From: Chelydra serpentina
Lineage: Eukaryota; Chordata; Testudines; Chelydridae
Length of the DNA: 64,000 nucleotides
NCBI GenBank assembly: GCA_037349315.1
Contig: JBAIAC010000163.1
Location: forward strand, 372,001-436,000
Reading direction: 5' to 3'
The position numbers were made by a program, and so were the translations under genes. This document shows, one piece after another, positions 34,901-46,900 of this stretch. Position 1 is the stretch's first letter; every line of letters starts with the position of its first letter. The notes beneath the pieces were generated by a model, which did not search any database, was not told the DNA's origin, and saw only the letters and a list, made by a program, of their open reading frames with translations.

Positions 34901-37900
34901 GAATTGGGGGTGGGGGCAGCAGATTAGGAGGGTCTTTTATATGTGGTTCTCTACAAATTTAGTACGTATTTGTCTGCTTGAAACAGAACCCTTATATGTA
35001 TCTTTCTACTGCAAGAAAAAACTGGCATCTCTACTGTTTTGGTGCAAGATCTGTGTTTGTTTGGATCTTAATCCTTCCCGATTAGAATCAATACAAAACT
35101 TTATTCTGAGCTACAGCTATCACAGTCCATTAGATTTATTGGGCTCAGTTGGCCCTGTTTGGTGGTGGGGGAAGTAAAATAAACACCACCAAAAAACAAG
35201 TGAGGGACAGGAAACTTGGCTGCTGGCCCTGAACCTTGGGGCTGGGTTCAGAGAAGGAGACTGTGAATAATAAAGGATGGCAGTCCGTTTTCTTACTCAC
35301 TAATTCACCGTGGAGTTGGCTGTCGGTGGGCATGGTGCCGTGCTTCTACCCACATTGCCCTGCTGACACAACTCTCTTCCCATCACCCAGATGGATCTGA
35401 ATTCCTTACAGTAACAAAGCAGACAGGCTGGCCCTCTGATTCTTTGCGCGTACACTGGGGTGTGTACAGACTCTAACACAGATAAATAAAGAAACCGGTG
35501 CAGCTGAATTGCCTCTAATATGTTGCATTATGTTATATGAAGGTATAAGAATTAAAACTGAAGTTGGCTCCAAAAGAGTCATGCACTTTTTGCCTTTTCC
35601 AACTTGTGCTTAGAGCAGTGTTAGGATATAGCTGTTCAGGCCTGTCTGTAAAGGTCTGTACTTTAAGAATTTAGGTATATGTTTAGCATTTCCCAGAGAA
35701 AGGGAAGAGCCTAGAAGATGTAAAGGAAACTTGAGTTCTGCTTAGCTATACCTTAACCAGTCATTTTACTGAAATTTAACCAATCCTAACCTATTGTAAC
35801 ATGATTATCTAACCAGTTATATCCCACCATCTTCATTATTTTTCACCCAGCAAAATTAATTATACAGCAGACAGAAACAATCACAGAACCAGACAGACCA
35901 TGGAAATAAACAATAGCAAAGTGGGAACTATGATGAGAAAACAATACAGAAGTGAGGATTTCACAGCTACATCTATACAGACCTAAGGTTTCCCAGCTGG
36001 GTCTATTGATAAGTGAGTTCTTGCCAGACAGGATGCGATCAAACTAGGTTTCCTTTAAATCTTCTAGGCTCTTCCCTTTCTCTGGAGATGCTAGACCGGA
36101 TCCCCTTTCCAACAGCCCCAGATTGCCCGATTGGAATGTGAGGATGTGACCGTTCGCTTCCCAGCTCATGGCTGCCTCTGCTGCTTAGCCAATTACTTCA
36201 TGAGCCCAAAGCTTGAGCCCCCCCTGCAAGCCCCACCGCTCCGGGCAGGGGGGGCCAAGCTGAAGCTCAAGGCTTCAACCCCAGGCCGGGGGGCCTGCAA
36301 CCTGAGTCCTGCTGCCAAGGGCTGAAGTAAGTTTAAGCCAGCCCAGGCGACCCTGTTCAAAGGGGGTCGTGACCCACTTTGGGGTCCCAACTCAGTTTGA
36401 AAACGGCTGGGTTAGAAGATTCTAGCAGGTCATCTTGAAGTCGACTACACTCTGTCCTCCTCCAGCTGCCTTTCACTGTCTAGTCATCTTCATTGCAGAG
36501 TGACCATATGTTGAGGTCTCTGAGGGGAGATAGAGATATATAGAGATATATATATATGTTTTTTTAAAAAAAGCTTAACTTTACTAAAGGGTGGTGGAGC
36601 TGGAGTAAGCATGGTCATATTAAGTGGTGGTCCCCCGCTGATTCTCTTGTAATTAAATCTATATTGCAAAGCCTCTTGATACATCGCCTTAGAACAGTGG
36701 TCCCCAAACTTTTTACCTCACACCCCCACCCCGTCCGCGCTCTCTCACTCCCTCCAAGCCGGGGCCAGAAGTGGGGTCACGGGTCAGGGGAGGGGGGGCG
36801 GGGAGGATGGACAGGGTAAGGGCCTGAGGCTGGGGGTGGGAGCAGAGCTGAGGCTGGGGCCCCGGGCATGGGGCCAGCATCTGGGGCCTGGGCCCAGGCC
36901 AGGAGTGGGGCTGGATGGTGCTCCCTGCCAGCCCTCCATGGGGGCTGGCTGAGGCCCCTGCCACACCCCCCGGAATGTTCTTCCTTGCTCCCTTAGTGGG
37001 GCGTGCCCCACAGATTGGGTACGTTTGCCGTAGAAACTTGCCAACAGCTTTCTCACTCAAATGAGAAGGTTGGCTTTTCAATTCTGCCTTAAGACTTTAT
37101 CATGTTCCCTATGTAATCTGCATATCTGAAATAAAATTGTCCCCTTTGTTAATTGGTTTCTTTAAAAATGTGATTACTTCATTTGCATCCATATTCTGTC
37201 AGAAGAGGGAGGGCGGGAGTGGGTTGATTGAGCAACTGCTTGATTAGTTTCGGAATGACGCCTACATTAGGCGTTGTATTCTGGGCAGCAGCAGCGTCTG
37301 GATCTGTGAGACAGGACAGTTCCCTGGCCTTTGCCCAGCTTTGCTTCTGGCATTAGCTGTTGGAGAGAGCTAATGACAGGTTTAACTTGCTGCTGGACTC
37401 CTGCTCATATGATCGCCATTTTCTTTTCCACTGTTGTCCTTGATAGTGAGATGCAGAATCCATGTTGCATGTTTTTAAATAATATCAGATTCATTTGACT
37501 TGACTTGATACCTTGCGTGGCTTTTCATCCTCTTTCCCCCCCAATTGTTTAAAAGTTGGGTGGCCCAGCAATATTTCATGTATGTTCTTTGTAAACTTGC
37601 ATTGAAAATACAGCGCTGCAAGAGAAAACTGTAATACAGTAAACTGATTTACCACCTTATGCACAAAAGGAATTTTCTAGTACAGGAAGATGCACAGTTC
37701 CAGATTGAATATTTAGAACTTAAAGAACTTGATATTTTTCAAAACATTTAGAATGTTGGAGGTATCAGTCTTGTTCAGATGCTAATAAGGAAGCTTTATT
37801 TTTTCCAGAAGAACAGTCTGTGTCCAGAAATGTAACTCGTTTTTTAAAAAGGTTTTGTTGAAAACCTCCTTCAAAAGCTTATCCAGAAATAAAGATTAAC

Positions 37901-40900
37901 GACATGCGCACGCACAGCCTTGTGTGCTGCTGCAGCTCTGTGTCTGCATAATATGAAATGTGTCCATGCCAGGTGGAAGAGTGAGCCTGGTTGCCTGGCT
38001 TATGATGATATATAAATGGAGTAAATTTTAGGAAAAGGCAATCAGGATGGTAGTCTCCTCCCCCCCGTCCCCCTCCCCCACCAAAAATCAAGTTTGGTAC
38101 AGAGAATGTTGGTTGCGGTTAGATTTGGTTGCCTTACCTCCCACCCCACCACCGCTCCATGCTCAGATGAACGTTACCTGGTTCTTGTTTCTGTTTTGCT
38201 CTTAGTCATTCCTGTAGAGTAGGTTAAAACTACTAGTTAAGAATGATGGAAAACCTGTACTTATGGTATAAGACCTTACTTGCATTGTACTGTGGATTTG
38301 GTTTTTTGACAGCGTTTTGGATTTTCTAGGACTTTTTATGATCTACTACATCAAGAGTGCTGTGTGTAGGTATAAGTTAGAACTTTAGATTTCACTCTGA
38401 ACTTTCTTGTTCTGGGGTTGTTTGGTGGTTTTTACACTCCTCCGCAGATCTGTTTTTAAAGCCCAACTGATTTAACTTCTAACAGAACACAAATCTGTAT
38501 AGGATGCTACATCTGTGTACCACTTCCCTCTGTTGAATGGAATGCAAACATGCAAGCAGTTACTGCTAGTGAATAAATACATGATCTGGCATATACAGAG
38601 TTTCACTGCAGAGTGAATGTGGGTTTGGGATTTGGTTTAGTTTTATTAACCAACATGATTCCATTTGTCTTAAAAATGTGGACAGGCTAATCTTTAAATT
38701 CTGTAACTAACTTATAGTGTACAGTTTCTTCCTCCTAATTCCAACTTCTTCCCAGAAGTTCCACTGACCCTGAAAGTGCTGGCTGGCACAGGAGAATTGC
38801 CACAGTTCTTGGCTTTGACACCACCTTTGGTGATGATGGCAAGCTTTTGCATCCAGTTTGCCTTGTATGTTCTGCCTGGCAGATAGACTGATAGATTAGA
38901 GAGAGGATTGTCCTTGTTTTTTTGCTTGATGTGCCCAGTGCAACAATAGTACAGTAAATGTAAATGGCTCAGTAAGTTTATGCAATGTTTGTATATGCAA
39001 GAAAAGTTACCTGAAACATGCAATAGGTGACATACCCAAATGGGTGAGTGTTGGCAGATGGTTTCCGTTCTTGAGAGAAGGGTGGGATGGACATCCTGGC
39101 ATTGTATTGCAAAGAAAACAATAACACTTCTATTTTATTTTTGTCCGCGTATGAGTGGCTGCTTACAAGAGGGATCGCTTTTCCTCTATAGAAGCTGTTG
39201 TGAACACTTTGCTTATCATTACTACCCATAATATCTCCGCTTATGGTTAAGATACTTATTTTTTTCTGTGGGTGGCTGAATGTGTCATACAATTTTTTTT
39301 TCTGTGTCCTTTTCCAGGTGCTGCATTTCTACTGTGACACTTGTTCTATCCCTATCTGTCGGGAATGCACCAAGGGACGACATCTAGGTCACAGCTTTAC
39401 CTACCTCCAAGATGCCCTCCAGGATTCCGGAACCCTCACCATCCAGCTGCTAGCAGACGCTCAGCAAGGATGCACGGCTATTGAGGTAAGTCGCTCACAG
39501 GGCTAAGAGAATGTTCCCTTTTGTCTACCACCAGCTGTGCTACAGTGTCCCCTGTGTGTGAAGGGCAAAAAGCCTCCTTTCAGCGTCCCCTATCCTCTAC
39601 CCCACCCTCTCCCTTGTTGCACTACCCCAGGGATCTCAAACTCAAATCCTCATTCACACCTGTGTGACCATCTTGTTTATCACTTCAACATTTTTTCCCC
39701 CCCCTGCTGTTATGGTTCCTCTCAACTAATTAGCCTCTTAAGATTGGTCTATACACCTGGACCTTATCATGTTTCTCTGACTGTATAAATGTCTGTCTAC
39801 AGTGTATTTCATTCCATGCATCCGATGAAGTGGGTACTAACCCACGAAAGCTTCTGCTGAAATAAATGTGTTAGTCTCTAAGGTGCCACAAGTTTTTCTT
39901 TCTTATTTTCGTTTTTTTAAAACGAGATTCCCTCCTGCTGTATCTGGTGAAGCTCCAGTTCTGTTTGAGAAACACTCACTTTTTCACGGCAGCAGAGGAA
40001 GCTGATGAATATTTCGATGACTTGGCCAATCGCGGGTGAGGTAGAAGTCGAGCAATTCATTTTGCACATCTCAGACTAGGACTGAATGAATCTGGGTCTG
40101 CCTCCATAGCTTCACAGGAGAGTTATGGATGCCTTCTGCTGAGCACCTGCTTTCAGATCCCCTTTTGTTTTATTGTTTGTTTGTTTAAATGTAAAACTGG
40201 AATCATCTTCTTCTGAACTGTATTCAGCTGAGCCGGCTCTTAGTTCTCAGAGGCCATTGGGAAGGCTGTCTAAAGCAGACTCCTAAGAGGAGGTAAACTT
40301 GCTTCTCCTCTCACCCACATATTCCAGCCCTTTCATTGAAGGGGAGCTGTCTTGCTTCTGGGGGAGAGCTCACAGACAAACAGACTGGGATTACAGGAAT
40401 AAAAATGGGCTGCTCCCATCTCCATGCATCTTTCTCCGAATCCTCCTCATCACTCCAAGCTCGCTGAGGCTGCAGTTCCTTGACCTAATCTACTGAGCCA
40501 CACAGAATCTCCACTGATCCTACCACACAGAATACTCGTTAATTTGGTCTAAATTATCCAGGCTTCGAGAGACTGAATTTAGGTGCCTGGAACTTTAATA
40601 TCCCGTGTGTGTGTGTGTTTTGCAGTTTCCTTTCTAAAGTAACTTCCTCTCTACTCTTATCAAGGAGATCTTCTACCAGTTAGGAATATTGCTCCCCCAC
40701 TCCCCTATTTTAAATGTAGATGTTACCCACATTTAGAATCAGATTATAGAGTTCTAGCATGACAGTCTTTTACTGAAAGTGATGTTCATAATCCAAGTCA
40801 GATTTGATCCAGATGTCATAAAATTCTATAAACATCTTCCCTACCAGCCCATCCAATGACCGTTACCACAAGATTCTATACTTAGTTTGATGCCCTTACA

Positions 40901-43900
40901 AGATAGACAGCTACTTACAACACTTTTTCTCTATTCTGTTTCTTCTCAGGATTGCATTTCTGAGGATTATTAGCCTCAGCTGTCAAAACATGAGGCCCCC
41001 AACCATACAACCCTGGTGTATTGCACTTTCCATGCTTCTGAAAATGGTTTTTACAAAGGAGTTTGCTCTTAATGTGAAATTGAATGGTCCTTCACAGATA
41101 GCATGCAGACAAGGCAATTTCCTACTATCTCTGTATCCCTAAGGAAAAGTAATGCTATCTAGATGTTCACATGGCCTTCAGTCTGTACATTTTTAGAAAA
41201 ATAAACTCTTAATCTATCACAGTGATTGAATTTTTTAAACGAAAGTGGGTGAAATCTTTGATTGTCAAGTTGCTATAGTGATGTATATTGGTGGTTGGCA
41301 GGGCCACAAGTGTCAACTCTGACCGTATCTGTGCAAGAACTTGGAGTGATCATAAAATACCAAAACTAGAGTACTGGGTAACATCAGGCAGATTCTTTTG
41401 ATTAGGATGAACGAGGCACATTGTAGTTTCAGTTGGGTAAACTTAGAGCCATGATTGTCAGAAATTAAATACATCTTCATTGTTGCCTTATTGATTTGTT
41501 GTCTAAAAGCACTGACCATGTTAAAAGAACTTCCAACCTTGGGGAAAATATATGGGTTTTGCTTGGTAGTGTAAAATATAAGTGAAGAGGCACAAAATAA
41601 GTTTCTGAAAACTACTATGGAACTGATATCTCCATGATAGGTCTCTGCCAAAAATTTGACCAAAACATTTGTCTTTTTGCTTTATGCAGGGATGGAAAAA
41701 ATAGTGGTGGTGAGTGGCAGAGTTAGGGAGAAAGGGGGACTAGTCATATTTTAATCACACAGCTGAGAGTAGTGAACTTTTAATATTGCTATCTTTAGGT
41801 ACATCCAGGAATAGGCTTGGAGGAAAATCATAAACTGAAAAAACACTTCTGAGCATGCTCCGTAGGCATTCACTTTTTTAAAGCAAAGCCTTAAGCTAGC
41901 CCTGGTCCTTTGACAGAACAATGCATGTTTCCCTGTGTAGTTCAGTAGTGGCTTAGCCAGGATTTTTCTCTGTATGAGAGATTGTACAATATTTTTATTC
42001 TGACCCAAAGAAAAAACTCCCCTATCTGCATCAGGAATAAATTGTGAGCATAGGAGGATCTGATCATCATTTTTTGCTTCATTTTGCAAATGCTAAGCTT
42101 TCATTTAGATTTTTTTCTCCATTGCAAACCTCCGGCTATCACAGTGCAAACAGAGATGTTGCTCCCTAGTAATCCAGTCTTGCAGAAAACTATCTCCAGC
42201 CAAACAATAGAAGCCCCAAGGTTAAGAACGTCCCAGCCCGACCACCACCACTATAGTAGTTCTATTTTAAGGAGCCCTGATTTTAAAAATGCAAACTCGT
42301 AATTCCTGAACTTCTGGGTCTGTTTCAGGCTTTGCCACTGGCCTTGCCTGGGTTACTTTAGCCGGCACAGCCTTATGGCTCCTGACTTTCCTATTGTAGA
42401 TGCAGCCTCTCAGTCGGATTTCCAGCATATCTTTTAGCTACTGCGATTCATTACCTGTGTGTAAAATTGGTACTTAACTTCCTTGGGTGGGGTCGGGTGA
42501 TGTCTCTGTGAATTAATTGTGTGAGGCTTAAGTTTTAATTTAATATAGTCAAATTAACTTGTTTGGGGATTTTGTTTTGTTTTGCTGGTACTACGGAAGC
42601 CCTCAAGTTGCCCTGCCAAGTTTTATTTTAGTATTTTTAAAGATACGAAATAGCTGTCCTCTCTTGGTGTGTGAACGACAAACAGGGAGAAACGACTGAC
42701 CTGCTATACTGGGGAGACATTGAAATGGACTTTACACAAAGTGCTGTCAAATGCACAGAGTAAAACACATTTTTTTCTAAATTTTCAGTTACAGTAATTT
42801 TTAGGTGTCACTCGTCTGAATTTTTTTCTATCTCCTGTGGGCTCCAAGTGTGCCTTCTAAGTTGACTCGCCTTTTTAATGTTTGCACAACACTTCTCTGA
42901 CTGCATTGTATAAATGCTGATAGTTTCTCTTTATTAAATATAAAACAGGAACGTTGACTACACTTGTGTCTAGAGGACTTGACGTTTCAGTCTCTATCTA
43001 AGACTTGCTCGTGTCTCTCTAGTTTTAAAGTGCCAATAGACAATTTTATTTTCATCTGCCACCACTCCTTTCTCCAGGTCGTATATAAAAAGTATTGCTG
43101 TCTACATACAACTGACTTGCATAGAAATGGCATATATTAGTACAGTGGTCCCCAAACGTCTGAGGGTCACAGCCCCCCTTACTCCTGTCCGTGCCCCCAC
43201 CCTGCCCAGGGCCGGGAGCAGGGCTGCGGCTCGGGGTGGTGGTGGGGGGAACGTGGACAAGGGTAAGGGGCCTGAGGCTGGGGGTGGGTCTGGGGCCGAG
43301 GTTGGGGGTGGGAGCGGAGCCACAACTGGGCCACGGTGGGGGCCAGCAGTCTGGGCTGCGGCAAGGTGCGGCTCCGCTCCCAGCCTCTGCTCTGGGCCAG
43401 GAATGGAGCCGAGGCTGGGGTTGGGTCAGGAGCCAGGGACAGCTGGGAGCAGGACTGGAGCAGAGCTGGGGGCGAGGAGGGGCTGGGTGGCTCTCCCTCC
43501 CTACCCCTGTGGGGACTGGCCCGGGCCCACTGCACCCCCTCCCCCCAGACGTTCCTTCATGCCCCCCCCCCCCCCACGGGAGCATGCTCCACACTTTGGG
43601 GACCTCTGCATTAGTGGAAAACAGAACTCTTACTAGAAGACTAGACTTGTATCCTGTAGCAAATGTATTGTTAGTCTAAAATACTTGGGGATAAGGAGGT
43701 CATTTTGGATCCTCAACACACATGTCTAAGGTATGTAGGTTTGATATCGGACTTAATCAACATGTGCATACTGGACCAAACTGTACATTAACTTGAATCC
43801 TGTGCAACTCCGCTGGTATCAGTGGGGTTTGCACAGGCTATGGTGGGGAAGAATTTGGTCCTATGTAGAGAATTTTGTATAAATTCCAGCATCTACTATC

Positions 43901-46900
43901 TGCAACTGACGTGCACCCAGGAAAACTACATGAAAACAGCTGCCTTGAACTTTATCCTGCAGCAGCATTATGAGAGCACCTTGACCTGTTTCTGTTCTAG
44001 TGCTGGAGGCACTGGGGGAAATGTAAGAGCCATCACCTAATGCAACTTACATTGGTTTGACTAAGCAATATGTGTGTCCTGTTTATTCTCCAGCTGAGAA
44101 TTGAACAGGCCCAAGCTGTGGCAGAGCAGGTTGAGATGAAAGCAAAGGTGATGCAGTCTGAAGTCAAAGCTGAGACATCTCGCCATAAGAGAGCCCTGGA
44201 AGAATGGGAGCGTGAGCTTCTGTGTAAGGTAGAAAGCTTTTTATATAGGTATATTTATCTGTTCTAGTTACTAACAAGTATCAGAGGGGGAGCCGTGTTA
44301 GTCTGGATCTGTAGAAGCGACAAAGGGTCCTGTGGCACCTTATAGACTAACAGAGGTATTGGAGCATAAGCTTTCGTGGGTGAATCCCCACTTCTTCAGA
44401 TGCATGCTTTAGTTACTAACCATTAACCTTTAAGATGGAAATCTGACCTGTCTTTAAATTCGAGTAGGGCCATGTTATGATTTTTGAGTGGTATTTACAA
44501 TACAGGCAGTCCCATTTTAAAATCGAGTTGAGGATTAAGGTATTTTCAACATGAATGAGGATGGTAGAAACTGGCCCATAACCAGGGCCGGTGCTATAAC
44601 TAGGCGACCCTTGGCGGTCGCCTAGGGTGCCAGAATTTGGGGGGCGGCTGCCTCCCGGCTCCCCGCTCAGCCGCTGAGCGGGGTGCTGAGACTTGGAGGC
44701 AGCCGCAGCAAGCCTCCCCCCTGCCCCATGCTCAGCGGCTGAGCAGGGAGCCGGGGGGCAGCCGTGGCGAGCTGTCCCCGGCTCCCCGCTCAGCTCCCGC
44801 GGGTGGTGGGGGTGGGGTTGAGCGCCCTGTGAGTGGGGGAGGGGGGAGGGGGAGGCTGAGCTCCCGCGGGCAGGGGAGCTGGCTGGCGGGGGGGGGCAAG
44901 GCTGGTGCAAGGAAGTTTCGCCTAGGGCGCGAAACTTCCTTGCACCGGCCCTGCCCATAATTCTATATCCGTTAGATTCTAAATGTGTACTTTTAAGAAC
45001 AAAAATGTACTGTCACAGAGGAATGAATAGGTAATGCAGTAGCCCTGATTATTGCTGGATCCGCAAACAGAGCTGCCCGAAACCCAGGATTTCTGGGTCG
45101 CAGAGAAATTTTGAAATTTGGTTTCTGTCGGACTTCTGCATGGCCCTGCAGCCGCACTGCACAGCTCTGGGAGCAGGGCTTGTTCAGTTACTAAACAGAG
45201 GAATTCTGACGACGTCTTCGAGTGATAGTCCCTATTCTGTTCCACTGCGGATTTACGCGTGCGCACCGTGCATCTGCAGCTGGAGATTTTGAAATGAGTG
45301 TTGCTATTGTGACAAACTAAGCTTTTGATTTTCCTCATTTAAAAAAACTAAACAAAAAAAACCCAGCAAAGAATATTCTTTACCACCTGCCAGCACTCCT
45401 TTGTACAGGCGTGATTCCACATGTTCACCAGACACACACACCAGATTTATTTTCAGAATTCATTTGAAAATAGCTTGCTTTTTTGAAATTGTATCTGTAA
45501 AAGAGGAAATGACCAACTGCTGACAGCTTGGTCAAAGTTTTTCTTTTAACTCAGTACATCCAGGAAAAAAAATGTAAGTAGCATTTAGGCCTAACTTTTC
45601 AGAAGTGATTAGTGACTTTCTAGTCACTTTTGAATATTAGGCCTTAGGGAGCTGTTCTAAGGAAGAGATGAGCATCTTTTTAAAATGTCCATGTTGAAAA
45701 CACACTTGGCAGAAACCTGCATGTCTTGTAAGTTTAGTAACACATGTCCACACTTCACCATTGCAGAACTTCATCCTTCATCTGTTAAACAATCAAGCAC
45801 ACCTATAACTGCAGTCTTCAACCACTATGCACATTGACCAGATCGACACACTAGCTGAAATTTCTGAATGTTTGCTTGGCTGCAGAACTGATGGTGGAGT
45901 ACACTCTGCAACAATGAAGTCTGATTACACATTTCATTAACTTTCCAAGGCATGTGTTTTTGCCATTAACATCTTGAATGGATTTCTAAATAGCAAACGA
46001 ATGCAGCAAAACTTCATGGCAGAAGTGTGTGTTGCTTTTAATTAAGGCTATATTTGTCAGAGGAGGGACCCGTGATTCTCAGCAGGTTCATTTTGCAATA
46101 AGCATCCACATTTCCCCTAATTATTTTACTCACATGGACCACACCTTCATAGAGAGTTTGTCCTGCAGACCACTTCCCCTTCCATTCATGATCTCTTAAC
46201 ATCCCTGTGGCAACTACACTACTATTTTATGTAGGAATTAGGAAAGCAACACTAGACAAATATTTCTGAACTACTAGCTGTCTTTTAATATAAGTGTAAT
46301 GGGTTTGTTTTGTTTGTTTTTAAGGTGGAAAAGATTCGTCAAATCAAAGCCAAGTCCCTTTACCTGCAAGTTGAAAAGTTGCATCAGAATCAAAATAAAC
46401 TGGGCAACACTATTGGTGCAATTCAGCAGGTCCTAGAGGAGGGTCGTAGCACGGATAGTCTCCTGGCTGGGGATCCCCTGCTGGCTCAAGTGCAGAAGCC
46501 GAAGAATGTGAGAGGCCTTCTACAGCTGCAGGAGGATCACAGAGTCATGTTCACCCCTCCTGACCAGGCTCTGTATATGGCCGTTAAATCAACGGGGTTT
46601 GTCAGCAGTAGGGCTTTTGCTCCTCTGACCAAAGCCACTGGGGAAGGGCTCAAATGTGCACTACAGGGCAAAGCGGCCTCCTTCACAGTCATAGGCTACG
46701 ACCAGGATGGCAAACCATGCTTTTCGGGGGGCGATACGATCTCTGCAGTGGTGAAGGGCCCTGATGGAAACCTGTTTGATGCAGATGTCAATGATCAGCA
46801 GAATGGAACCTACCTGGTCAGTTACAGACCCCAGCTGGAGGGAGAACATCTCGTCTCTGTCATGATGTGCAACCAGCACATAGAGAACAGTCCGTTCAAG

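Larger units (their letters stand above)
28984..39317 (+). other. intron 1 of the TRIM71-like gene
   Basis: 10.3 kb with gtgagc donor and tttccag acceptor. The first 250 bp are CpG-rich and duplicated at 21285. It contains old CR1 copies, Cry SINE, MITEs and long unassigned stretches (33.3-36.1 kb and 37.0-39.3 kb) with no gene seen. Confidence 0.7.
39486..44093 (+). other. intron 2 of the TRIM71-like gene
   Basis: 4.6 kb, gtaagt donor and ttctccag acceptor. Apart from a SINE fragment (39790-39900) and a MITE (43143-43608) I see no features; short open frames are spurious. Confidence 0.75.
44229..46324 (+). other. intron 3 of the TRIM71-like gene
   Basis: 2.1 kb, gtagaa donor and tttttaag acceptor. 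Holds one SINE and one MITE close to exon 3; 44.96-46.32 kb has no features I can name. Confidence 0.75.

Noticed and set aside
43052..43679. Several open frames of 90-180 codons on both strands in intron 2
   Set aside because: They coincide with a GC-rich MITE with terminal repeats and target duplication.
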